Source of the DNA: Chaenocephalus aceratus
Lineage: Eukaryota; Chordata; Actinopteri; Perciformes; Channichthyidae
Assembly: GCA_023974075.1 (NCBI GenBank)
Contig: CM043789.1
Location: 36,408,161-36,472,160 of the forward strand
Length of the DNA stretch: 64,000 nt
Direction: 5' to 3'
Shown in pieces: positions 1 through 10,375 of the stretch; position 1 is the stretch's first letter; each line of letters opens with the position of its first letter. The position numbers and the translations under genes were made by a program. A model generated the notes under the pieces. That model was given only the letters and a program-made list of their open reading frames with translations, was not told where the DNA came from and made no database searches.

Positions 1-94
1 ATAAGAGGGCACCATTAATATTTGGACAGGAGAATATCTCCAGTGGGATGAAAAATGGCTGCTTAAGATGCTTTTTATCAACAGCATACTCTGT

Positions 95-96
<2 letters not shown>

Positions 97-154
<58 letters not shown>
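97..154. repeat. (CA)29 microsatellite
   Basis: Uninterrupted CA dinucleotide repeat of 58 bp. The His-Thr open frame across it is only a translation of the repeat and is not a gene. Confidence 0.97.
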
Positions 155-156
<2 letters not shown>

Positions 157-504
157 AATAACGGGTTCATCTGCAAGACCAGCTGGGTGTCTGCTTGCAA
201 TAATGGGCAAAGTAATAAACCACAACACTCTACCTATGTGTACAGTGTAACACATTGAGCTGATTGTCTTTATACTGTATGGTTGCATGTCTACACAACA
301 ATGAGGCTATATACATAACATTTGGGACTTGAATGAGCTTTAATGTAATCGCCCCCATCACACACAGACACACAACATGTACTGTGGGATAAGCTATGAT
401 GGCTTTTGTAGCAGGTGGGATGCCATTCTTGTAGAAGAATAGAATAGAATTGGGAGGGATGAAACCCTCTTTAGTGGTCATGCAGAGCACACGGCACACA
501 CACA
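155..504. other. Unique non-coding stretch
   Basis: Short open frames only. I see no repeat or RNA gene, apart from a CA-rich patch near 480-505 that leads into the adjacent SINE. Confidence 0.5.
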
Positions 505-737
505 GTGAAATGTGCATTTAACCCATCCTAGTACCAGGAGTGTAGTACTAGGAGCAGTGGGCAGCTATTGCACAGCGTGAGGGGGGAAGGGGGGTGTCCG
601 GTGCCTTGCTCAAGGGCACCACGGCAGGGCAGGAGGTGAACTGGGACCTCTCCAAGTAGAAGTCCACACTGCATATTTTAGGTCTGGTCGGGGACTTGAA
701 CCGGCGGCGCCCAGTCCAAGTCCCTACTGACTGATCA
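505..737 (-). mobile_element. tRNA-derived SINE, old copy
   Basis: Read on the minus strand, the right end has a tRNA-like head with a B-box-like motif (GGTTCAAGTC, complement of 692-701). It is followed by the 'gagcaaggcacc' and 'aggatgggtTaaatgca' type body that recurs, less diverged, at 7511-7733, 10151-10375 and 18922-19095. Known biology: such elements are transcribed by RNA polymerase III and copied by a LINE's reverse transcriptase. This copy differs from the other three in the head and middle, so it is either older or a related subfamily. Confidence 0.7.
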
Positions 738-1074
738 TACAAACATGAATTCAGCTCGACAAACATTGACTCTCCTTAAGAAGATGTAACCTATATAAGG
801 TCCTCCACGTGTATGTTAAGTCACGCTCGCATATCCATTCAAGGATTCATCGAGATTGATCAGTGCTGCTGTAATTCCCTCTTATATGGCCCTTATGAAT
901 AGAACATGTAGTGAATATTGCTGATCATCAATCATTTACACACAAGAATGATCTTACCATCCTTATCTCTTAAACATAGGAGACCCCTGGGAATCAGTGG
1001 TAAAAAAAGTAATAATATCGTTTCATTTATTTGAAGGAGCAATATCAGAATATACATTATTTTATATATTCTAA
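738..1074. other. Unique non-coding stretch
   Basis: AT-rich sequence with no recognisable element; no open frame with family features. Confidence 0.45.
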
Positions 1075-1763
1075 ATGTAGAAGTCCTGCATTGAAATGTT
1101 GAGTAGCGTAAAAGTACAAAAGCTGTAGAATCAGAAGTTACAGTAAAAGCATTATGCAAACAGACCGCATTAAAATAATATATATAATATCAATCAATCA
1201 TTGTTTGAATGATTGATGTATATAATATAATTGGAATGATAACTATTGATGCATTAATATTAACTTTTTTACTGTCAGGTAGCAATTAAAGGTGGGGTAG
1301 GTAAGTTTTAGAAACCGGCTCGAGATACACTTTTTGTTATACTCCATGGAATGCTCTTAACATCCCGATAGCAATGAATATCTGAAGTGCTTTGACAAAA
1401 AATCCATAACAAAATGTCATCTGTAGAAGCCGTAATACTGTAAAAAGTACAACCAATCGATTGGATGGCCTACCTGCCTGTCAGCCTTCCATCGGGGCAC
1501 AAACTTATCTCGTGCCCTCATTGGTCATGTGCGCGTTCGTGTGTGTTGGAGGAGGGGCTCTGTAAGGAAGTGGCAGATTTTCTCCGGTTGTGTATTTTCA
1601 AATTCTATCGATCTCGAGCCGGTTTCTCAAATGTACCTACCCCACCTTTAAGTCCTATATTCATCCAATTTTTATTTCGTTTTGGGATTATTGAACTAAA
1701 TTGACAATTCAACTGAATAATTAAAGGTATCAAATAATTGGAAAAAATAGAATTTTACCTCTG
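1075..1763 (+). mobile_element. Tol2-like hAT remnant, interrupted
   Basis: Positions 1075-1288 follow, in the same order, the interior of the better preserved element at 48909-49912: 'cctgcatt..aaatgtt', then a run of taaaagtac-like blocks, then 'cagtaaaag..ttatgcaaacaga', then 'aataatatatataat'. The sequence resumes after the MITE at 1290-1647 and reaches 'TACCTCTG' at 1756-1763, the same terminus as the 48.9-kb copy. The left terminal repeat is not recognisable. The remnant therefore predates the MITE insertion. No transposase coding remains. Confidence 0.5.
1290..1647 (-). mobile_element. TTAA-target MITE, copy A
   Basis: A 358-bp non-autonomous DNA element. The terminal inverted repeats begin AGGTGGGGTAGGTA and the element is flanked on both sides by TTAA (1286-1289 and 1648-1651). 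The ends continue into a longer imperfect inverted repeat (about 'gtttgagaaaccggctcgaga'). There is no coding capacity. TTAA target choice fits the piggyBac or Kolobok superfamilies; I cannot tell which without a related transposase. It lies inside the hAT remnant at 1075-1763 and is the reverse complement of copies at 1826, 24468 and 50829. Confidence 0.85.
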
Positions 1764-1825
1764 AGTGATTAAAAGTAGAAAGTACTTTACAATTATTCAA
1801 AATTGGACCCATGTGCAGTGCCTAA

Positions 1826-2208
1826 AGGTGGGGTAGGTCATTTCAGAGAAACCAGCTCGAGATCGCTAGAATTTGAAAATACACAACCGGAAGAAATCTG
1901 CTACTTCCTCACAGAGCCCCTCCTCCAACACACACGAACGCGCACATGACCAATGAGGGCACGAGATAAGTTTGTGCCCCGATGGAAGGCTGACAGGCAG
2001 GTAGGCCATCCAGTTACTTTAGCCCGGCCGGCTCAGATGATTGGTCGTGCTTTTTACAGTACTACGGCTTCCACAGATGACATTTTTTTTATGGATTTCT
2101 TGTCAAAGCACTTAAGATATTCATTGCTATCGGGATGTTAAGAGCATTCCATGGAATATAACAAAAAGTGTATCTCGAGCCGGTTTCTCAAACTTACCTA
2201 CCCCACCT
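1826..2208 (+). mobile_element. TTAA-target MITE, copy B
   Basis: Same family as copy A in opposite orientation, starting only 178 bp beyond it. Termini AGGTGGGGTAGGT and TACCTACCCCACCT are present. The right flank reads TTTAA; the left flank (CCTA) no longer shows TTAA, so the target duplication is degraded. It carries a block near 2011-2041 with 'agcccggccggctcagatga' that is missing from copies A and C but present in the 50.8-kb copy, which defines two subfamilies. Confidence 0.82.
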
Positions 2209-2213
2209 TTTAA

Positions 2214-5200
2214 GTGAATGTTTACCTCTTATTAGGATGTATTCAGATTTAATTGTGATTTTTGAAGAAAAAAAATGCAAGCAAAACAGCAAGCAAACCT
2301 TTGAACAATTAGTTCAAAGATTTAGCAAGAAGCACTCAATAAAGCATGGCGACGGGGCTCCTCAATCACCCTGCCAACCTACGGTCTACGGCAAAGGTCG
2401 GTTCTTCTGAGCATCGCTGGAAACGACCGGCTCTAGATATCTTTGGTGACGGGAACGTTCATCTGAACCCAAGCTGACCGATGACCAACGAAGATTGATC
2501 TAGTTTATTATGGGCATAACGACTTCCAGGAGCTAATACATCCTGCCAGGGCTGTTGAACAGACGGAGACCAAATAAGAGACAGTTAAGGAACAAGTGCA
2601 GAAAAAAACATATTGCTGATGCACCCTTTTTCCCTTTTTGTGCTGCAGACGGTTTCCTTGGGACAACATTGGGGCTCCGTGCGTCAGAGGCCAGATCTGT
2701 GTTGATGTGTGATGTAAGACCATGGTAGCAATTGCTGCAGGGCTGGAATTCATGTTATTTTACAACCCCCCCCCCCCCCAAACAAATCACCAGAAAGAAA
2801 TGGTTCTGGCATCCACACACACATCGCTATAATGAACAAATCACCAGTCTGTCACCACACCGCACGTGTCGGTATACAGACTGAATGTCCTCCCACTTAC
2901 TCTGTGTTTTCATGATAATGTCACCCACGCATGAGCAAGACGTGTTAACATTCCAGCCAAGGAACAACACCAGTGTCCACTGTTGGCAAGATTGTGCATT
3001 AAAAATACAATCACTCTCGGTGCATTTAACACATAGCCGAAGAAGGGACGCTACACTGTGGCCGGACACAGCATGAGCTCACGGAGACATCTTCATTTTC
3101 ACAGCATTGTCTTCTTTCATTTATCTCATTATAATTGCTTTTAATGAGGCTAAGAGAACAGAGTCTGGAACAGAGAGAGAGGTAGCTGCAGAAGCTTTTC
3201 ATCACTGGGACAAAAGTAAATGTTGGCCGACCACTAGAGTGATGCAACATGGTGACATCTTCGTCATCCTTCTTTATGTAAATTGTTCCTGAATACAGTA
3301 GGTACAGTGCCTTTTCTTTTTCAGAGACAACTCCGATTTTTCTTTGCAACTCTCATAGCTTTGATTTTTTGCACTGCCACTTTTTGTCTGTGCTCTCAAG
3401 CGTACAAAACACAAGTCATTAACTTCCCCCACATTTTCAAAATGAGACACAATGAGACTTGCAATAATTTCCCTTATTTTCCGTCTTAGTGATGTATTCA
3501 AGCCAGCAGCAGCAACCACCCCCAGATCAACCTTCCACCCACTCTGGAGGCGGGGGGATTGCTGTGATGGGTAGAGACATGCTCTCCAGGCCCTGGGGCC
3601 CTTTCCACATCTGTAGCCTGCCACCACCGGTCCTGTCGGAGCAGGCTGGTGAGCCGCAGTGACCACCAAAGGTCACCCATCATCCCTCAGTCTCCGTCAC
3701 TGCCATCTTCCTCTGGGTGGGCGGCGGGGTACACCTCCGCCAGCTGACATGGACGCTGTCCATGTTGATGTTTGTGCAGCTTCTAATGATGTTCAGGTCA
3801 TTTATGTGCCAGCCTAGACGGTGGCGGACCACCATAATGCGACTTGTCCTGCACTCTGACCCGCCTGTCTGCTACATTTCTGTTCTGCTAACAAGGGGCA
3901 TTGACTGAGCATTGTGTGTTTATTCACTCGCCTCAGGGTGTTCCGGAACAAGCTGCTGCATAGACTGTAAATGCCTTCCCCGCCGTTCCTGTCGTTGCCT
4001 CTCTCCTCCTCCGCACATGTCAATATGTCATATTTATAGTATGCATTGCACTGCATAATAGCAAGTGCTAGCTTTTGATTAGGTTGATGTCTCACGGTAA
4101 TGCAATTCAATGCTATGTATAGAGGGGTAATCGAAAAGGACCAGTCTGCCAAGACGTCCTTCACCGCCAAACACTTAGTCTGGAATGATGTTTCGCTCCA
4201 TGTTTGAGATAGCCGAAAAGGGGGGGGAGAAGAGAGTGGGAAGGAGAGGCCAGGAGCAGAGAGGAGTGGAAACCTAATACTGAGGGATTGCTCCGTGACG
4301 CAGCCCTACAGAGAGATAGCCCTCCATCTCACTTATCTCCTGTTTGCTCAATTTCCTCTGTGTACGACAGTGCACCTGGGGTCTGGCTGCAGCTTCCCAA
4401 TGCTTCTCAGCGGCGGCCCCTGCGAGATAATAGCCAATCCCGCTCTCCACACTCCCAAATCAGACGGGGCCAAAAGACCTTGTGCTTTGTTTAAGATTTC
4501 CAATGAACAAACCCATGTCCCTGTGGCGGTAAGCCATTACAAAACCAGACAGACTTATATCAGACTCCTTTTTGCTCGGCTAATAGCACAAAGAGAAAAA
4601 TAGAAAAAGGCTCTTTGGTCTCAGACAGAAGGTGTTTCAACTGAAAGGGGCTATTGGTGCTAAAAGATGATGACTCAAAGGATGATTTCTTTTTTTTTTT
4701 TTTTTAAAAAAAAAAAAAGTATGGTTAGCTTGAAGTCAATAATTCAGTATCTTCGGTACTGTATGATTGGCTGTTAATGGGCCCGGATTGTGTGAGCATC
4801 AGGAAGCGCAGATAACAGCGATAGCAAAGCACTCTGTACACACAGTTACAGAGCTGCCACTAATGCTTTGATGTCCTACCATTATACTCCCACTCAACAC
4901 CCTGTCTTTTGTGTTTGTTGAAGGAGTCAGATGCAATTATTAGACCGCTCTTCCGCCTGCGTCAATCAGTCTCCCGTCTCCCAGGTACCTAACTCCTCTT
5001 TCAACTTTGACGTCATATCTCTCATTATTAAAAAAAACAACAGCTGCCTTTTATGAAAAGTAGTCCTACTTCTCAGTGTGAGTCCCTCAAAGGAAAGTGA
5101 CCTATGTTGGCAAAAGGCTAAAGAAAATAACTCGTAATTGGATGGTTTTTGAAGGATTTATATCCAGAACCGTTGTGAACAACTTTAATGATTGCCAAGC

Positions 5201-5230
5201 ATGAATTCTGATTCAGTTTTCCTTTTATAG
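2214..5230. other. Unique sequence, no gene seen
   Basis: Overlapping open frames up to 131 codons on both strands have no recognisable motif and look like chance. The stretch holds a C14 tract (2766-2779) and a T16 run directly followed by A13 (4690-4718). No repeat family identified. Confidence 0.5.
4690..4718. repeat. T16-A13 homopolymer block
   Basis: Sixteen T followed directly by thirteen A. It is almost self-complementary and could be a short hairpin or the fused tails of two old retroposed copies, but no element body is recognisable on either side. Confidence 0.9.
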
Positions 5231-5462
5231 ATGTGTTCGCCTGCCAGTTTCATCACATCTTATCTGTATTTGCAGCAAAATTGCCAGATGATGTAAAACC
5301 CGTATGCCCATTGTGCTTGGTGGACTTCCTGGCTGATGCATTGTGCAGATCTGTACTCCACGTTGTCCGGGAGTGTCTTGGCCTAACTGCAAACCGATAT
5401 AGCGTACAGTTACATCCCAAGGGAACACTCTTTCTGGTCAAAGAGGAAAATAACCGCAGGTG
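5231..5462 (+). other. Possible exon, unrecognised
   Basis: A 76-codon open frame (starting at 5233) is bounded by a pyrimidine-rich acceptor-like sequence ending 'ccttttatag' at 5230 and a good donor-like CAG/gtgaat after 5462. The translation contains 'VCPLCLVDFLADALCRS' and ends 'LFLVKEENNR'. I do not recognise the protein, and the minus strand is also open across the region, which weakens the case. An internal acceptor-like 'ctgtatttgcag' near 5264-5275 would give a shorter exon. It could equally be chance. Confidence 0.2.
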
Positions 5463-7510
5463 AATCGTTAGGACATCCAAAACCTCAAAAACCCAAGCAC
5501 AAATCAATGAGCAGAGCTGCCTGTAAGGAGTATGCAAACCAAACAGCCTTCGACTTCCCGATTGCCGCACGATCAACATTTCATGCTGATGTGAAGGGCT
5601 CAGAAGCACGCTGGGACAACCACTTGGGCCCTGTCCGTCATGGTGGAGACATACGAGCTGCTAAGGCCCCTTAGAGATGAACACACAGATATTACCTACT
5701 GTACACATACATATGTACAGTCACGCTCTCTCAGTCAGAGCTTGTAAGCTGCAAATCCATTTGATATAAGAAATCCGAGCAGAACAACAGGATAATCAGC
5801 AACACCCTGATACGCAGCTCCTCTTTCACTTCTCTACCGTACTTCCACATGTTCTCCTTCGTAGTCTACAATAAGCCTCACTGCAAAGGAATCCAGTCTT
5901 AATATGTAGAATACCATTGAAGGCTTTTAATGTCTCCAGTTTCCGCACTTGAAAATGCCAAATCATTGCTAACCTACTTGACCCAGCACCTCCGGAAACG
6001 GTGAGGGATTACAGCAAGACTTTTATCTCTGTAGTAAAAGACCACACTTGCCAGGGAGAGGAATCGGGCGGGCTGGTTCTTTCTTAATAGGCCAGTCTCT
6101 AACTAATGCTCTTAAATGAGAGATTAAACAGGGAGGCTCTTGGTGGTACAGAGGGTGGCGGGGAGATCCAAGAGATCCGTGAGCGAAATCTGAATTCGAG
6201 ACACATGGTTAGAAAGAAGCGGGGAGAGGCCAGCGGGAGTAGGAAATGCAGACGGTTGGAGTTGAGTCTTAACACAGCAAGTCATTCAGCACAACAGTTC
6301 TAAATAATGCAGCTGCGGATGCACAAACCCCTCATAACTAAGATGCTTTACCACATGCTCTCCGCTCACTAATCAATTACCACTTATGGGGTAAACCAAC
6401 ATGCCAGGTTGGGTATAATTGGAGGCAGTTTAAGTACTTTAAGGTATTTTATTGTATACAGTCTTTAAAAGTAAAACCTCAGAGCGGTGGCTGGAGAGCT
6501 GCTATTAGAAAGGAAGAGAGAAAAGGCTAGGTTAGGCACCAAAGATCAAACACACGGCTTCCTGTTTACTAGTCTTAACCGCTTGTACACTAAACACACC
6601 CACACTGGTATAGCCACTCGCATTAGCATTTCCCAGAGTTAATGGAAAGTAGCTTAGTCTGGAGTCATTGTAAAATGCAGCAGTGGACAAAGACATTTTT
6701 TTTCTCCCTGCCTCCGCTCATATGCTGTATAGTCTTTTTACCACAGTCAGGATATGCAAGTTAACTTTCTCCGTTAACGACGGCACTTCACATGAAGGTG
6801 TTCACGCGGAGATAGTTACTGGTTCATTAACTTGGGATGGGCCATGCTGTGCGTTCTTTCATGCGATGCGGCACATGCAACTGATCACAGATGCGTATTC
6901 ATGTCTGTTATAACGGCACAGTTTCAGTGCAGTTCTCACGCCCACCCGCCCTAAACTTGCCAAGCCATCTCTCCGTTTGTCTGCGGCTCCCAGCTCATTA
7001 AACGTGCCGGTATCTTTTGCGTCTCGTGCATCGCTATCTAAAACATGAGCAAACACACAATGACACATTCACGCGTAATTATATCGGATTATTATCACAT
7101 TACAGCCTCTTCTTCATCATGTTATCAATGCAAAACCCCCATAGCCGTCTCCCTGCTTTTACCCCGGGAAGGCCTGTGCTTTGACAGTGTTGTATACAAT
7201 TAAATGTAATGGCCGATGCTTCATAAAGACCTTCTCTTCTCAAGAGCAGCCTGATGATTACTTGTTGAGATGCATATCTCTTATAACACCCGGCCACTGT
7301 GCATGAATGTCACCATGTATTAGTCAGAGCAGTAGTCACACTGACAATCCTTATACTCAGAATGACACAGATAACTCTTCATTATTCCGTTATGCTAAGA
7401 GGAGTCCTGTCAGCGACAAGAAAGCTCTAGTGGCATTTGCTTTATGAAAGATTTGTCTATGTCGAATTATAGCAGTGACACATCATGTTGTATTTTGATT
7501 TTGATTTGTT
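5463..7510. other. Unique sequence, no gene seen
   Basis: Open frames are 60-76 codons at most and share no motif. No repeat family or RNA gene recognised. Confidence 0.5.
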
Positions 7511-7733
7511 TTGATATACTTTATTAATCCCCGTGGGGAAATTGTTTCTCTGCATTTGACCCATCCTAGTGTTGGGAGCAGTGGCTGCCATTTTGAACAG
7601 CGCCCGGGGAGCAGTGTGGGGAACGGTGCCTTGCTCAGGGACACCTCGGGAGCACTTGGTCTTGCTGGGACTTGAACTGGTGACCTTCCAGTTGCCAAGC
7701 CAAGTCCCTATCGACTTCGCCACCACCGCCCCG
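7511..7733 (-). mobile_element. tRNA-derived SINE, family 1
   Basis: Read on the minus strand: a head 'ggggcggtggtggcgaag', then a B-box-like AGTTCAAGTCC, a middle with 'gagcaaggcacc' and 'ccccgggcgc', then 'ggatgggtcaaatgcagaga' and a 3' end 'ggggattaataaagtatatc'. It closely matches the plus-strand copy at 10151-10375. The 3' end resembles a LINE tail, as expected if an L2-like LINE supplies the reverse transcriptase. Open frames crossing it are not genes. Confidence 0.88.
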
Positions 7734-7787
7734 TATCATGGCGAAACAGGGATTTGCTGATGGAAAGAGAAAAGAAAGAGTGCATAG

Positions 7788-8060
7788 GGCGACTGTGGCT
7801 GCGAGGGAGTGCGGTCGTCTTTCAACCAGAAGGTTGTGGGTTCGATCCCAGCCCGTGCAGCCAACATCTCGATGTATCCTTGGGCAAGATACGTAACACT
7901 GAGTTGCTCGAATGGCATGGCCAACAGTGTGTGAGTGTGTGTGCATGTTAGTTCCTAGAGTAACATACACTGCTCTGTGTGAATGGGTGAACGACATGTA
8001 GCATGTAAAGCGCTTTGAGGGGTCTTAAAGACTGGATAAAGCGCTACAGACCATTTACCA
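7788..8060 (+). mobile_element. tRNA-derived SINE, family 2 (V-SINE-like)
   Basis: The head has 'ggttgtgggttcgatcccag' (B-box GGTTCGATCC at 7840-7849). The body has 'ccttgggcaagatacgtaac' and the end has 'gtaaagcgctttgagg' and 'taaagcgctacagaccattt'. These are hallmarks of a widespread fish SINE group, recognised from memory and not from a search. It lies head to head with the family 1 copy on its left. Short open frames in it are spurious. Confidence 0.8.
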
Positions 8061-9941
8061 TAGACTCCAGCGTGTAGTCTATAAATGTTTCAGGACAACT
8101 GATACTGATATTGATCATATGTTTCCTGTTTGATAAATGTCGGCACTAAATCTGAGTTTAAACACACATCTTTGTGCAACATGCTTCTGACCCTGCACAT
8201 ATTCATCATCAACACTTCAAATAACCAACATCTACATTTAACGCGTATGTTGCGTCAAGAGGTACAACATGTCGCCTTTTAAACTTCAGAAAAAGGGATA
8301 CAAATACACTGACTTTGCTCTGCTTGTGTAGTCATGAGCTCAGTTAAAAATAATACTTTGGTAAACAAAAGAGTTATTAATCCCTACTACGATTTTCAAA
8401 AGGACGTGTGTGCCTCAGAGGGCAGACTGCAGCTTTTGTGATAGTGAAAACTGAAATCCATTAGACGGGCATGCAGGCCTTGGAAGTGTAATTAAGCAGC
8501 TACCTGGCAAAAGTGTTCAAAGCCCACCTTGCATCAAAGTGAAATACCCCTGAAGAAAATAATTAAATCATTATTTATTATTTACTGACTATACACAAGA
8601 TAAACAGAATATTTTTTAAGCATCTAATGCAACCTCTGAGCTAGGCTCCGCAGAGAATTAACAATGGCTGGTTTTAGACCTCCATTTCTGCACCTAGTCT
8701 CTGCGCCTCCTTTCTATTGTGTTTGCAGCAGATAGAAATGTAAAAAAAAACATGTGCTGCCTGCAATTACAGTGTATGACTTATGCATAGGAAAGTGAGA
8801 GGAAGGATACGGGTGGAAAGCATAAAAGAGACAAGTGAGAACAAAATGAAGTGACTGGGACTTGGCACTATAGTGAGAAATGGCAGATCTGACTCACCTT
8901 TGGGTGAAGGCCTGGTGGACACTGAGTGATGCTGATGTTGAGTGACGCAGCAGCCCATTGGCTAGTAACTAAACAAAGCGTACACTTGACACGCTTGGTG
9001 ACGAGCCTGAAACAGAATATTATCTCTCACCAGTCATTCTCTGTACCACAAATATGTATCATTTCATAAAGCTGGCTTTCTCATTTCACTGTGACATGCT
9101 TTGTGGCACATCACAGCTAAGCCATAAATTCGTTTTCACTGTTTTAATATTTTTCAAACTACCCGGGCGGGCATGGATGTTATTGGAGCAAAGTTTTCAA
9201 TGTGTAAATAATGAGGTTGTTTAATGTGATTATGGAGGTGTCAACATGATGAATGCTTTTGTTTGAATCTAGAAACACATTAGATGTTCCACTGACTATA
9301 TTTAATGTGTGGTAACGATACAAAGACCTTTTTGTTCTCACTCTGCAGCACAATGAAATGCAGTTGTAGTATCCAATAACAAAAACAGATGTTGCAGTTT
9401 GAATTTCCACGAAATGTAAACGGCATTTGTACGTCAACACATTTTAACAATTCAAATTCACAACGTCTCTTACTTTGTGGTAACTTTACTGATGCTCAGT
9501 GCTCAAAGGTCAGAGTCCGCCTCCTCTCGTCCTCCGGAGTCCTACGCTCTGTCCTGCGGTCCACCTCTCAAGTTCAGTAGCTCAATCTGTAAGGTAGGCA
9601 CAACTGTCTCTGATCTCCCATTGCTGGGTTATCTTGAAGTCTTATTTCATCAATATTTTTTTTCTTGCGACGGGACATCAACTAGGAGCAGACTGAGAAG
9701 CCCAAGGTCCTAGCCTGGTTAGCTTAGCTCCTGTATTTGATCTTCTCTATCTTTCCTCTGTGGCAATCACTCCACAAATGGTCTTAATTGGTCTGACAGA
9801 TCTGGCTTAATGGCTGGATTGAAAGAATATGCTGTGGGTGTTGATCACCTTAAGGTCTGCTGCCTTTTATCCAATCCCCACGCTTCGCTCTGATGTTTTT
9901 GAGTGAAAATCATCATATGTCAGACAGGCTCCAGTCATAAA
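8061..9941. other. Unique sequence, no gene seen
   Basis: No open frame above 86 codons and no repeat identified. Confidence 0.5.
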
Positions 9942-9997
9942 GGCAAACATAGCTCAGTGGTGCAGCAGGCGCAGGTTCAAATCCTGCGGTCTTGTAG
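9942..9997 (+). pseudogene. tRNA-like fragment
   Basis: It has an A-box-like TAGCTCAGTGG (9950-9960) and a B-box-like GGTTCAAATCC (9973-9983), with arms 'cgcagg'/'cctgcg' that would pair as a T stem. The boxes are only 12 nt apart, so the anticodon arm is missing. It is a broken tRNA or the head of an otherwise lost SINE, not a working tRNA. Confidence 0.55.
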
Positions 9998-10150
9998 CGT
10001 GACATCGCCTCAATCTTCCCATGCCAACACTGTCACTCCCTAATAAAGGCACACACTGGCCCAAAAACATCTGCCTCGACATGGCCACCCTTAAAATGTC
10101 CACTACAAATTTGACTATAACAATGTTGGCAAATAACCATAGGAACCATA

Positions 10151-10375
10151 GTGGTAGTGGCGAAGTCGATAGGGACTTGGCTTGGCAACTGGAAGGTCAC
10201 CAGTTCAAGTCCCGGCAAGACCAAGTGCTACCGAGGTGTCCCTGAGCAAGGCACCGTTCCCCACACTGCTCCCCGGGCGCCGTTCAAAATGGCAGCACAC
10301 TGCTCCTAACACCAGGATGGGTCAAATGCAGAGAAACAATTTCCCCACGGGGATTAATAAAGTATATCATATCGA
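10151..10375 (+). mobile_element. tRNA-derived SINE, family 1
   Basis: Full-length-looking copy: 'ggcgaagtcgatagggactt', B-box AGTTCAAGTCC (10202-10212), 'ctgagcaaggcaccgttccc', 'ctccccgggcgccg', 'aggatgggtcaaatgcagag' and tail 'ggggattaataaagtatatc'. It is nearly identical to the inverted copy at 7511-7733, so both probably inserted fairly recently. Confidence 0.88.

Noticed and set aside
3274..3669. 131-codon minus-strand frame
   Set aside because: Overlaps open frames on the other strand, no motif, length expected by chance.
7754..7997. Open frames across 7.6-8.0 kb on both strands
   Set aside because: They run through two SINEs and include tRNA-head translations such as 'GIEPTTF'.
9942..9997. 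Functional tRNA gene
   Set aside because: The A and B boxes are too close and the anticodon arm is missing.
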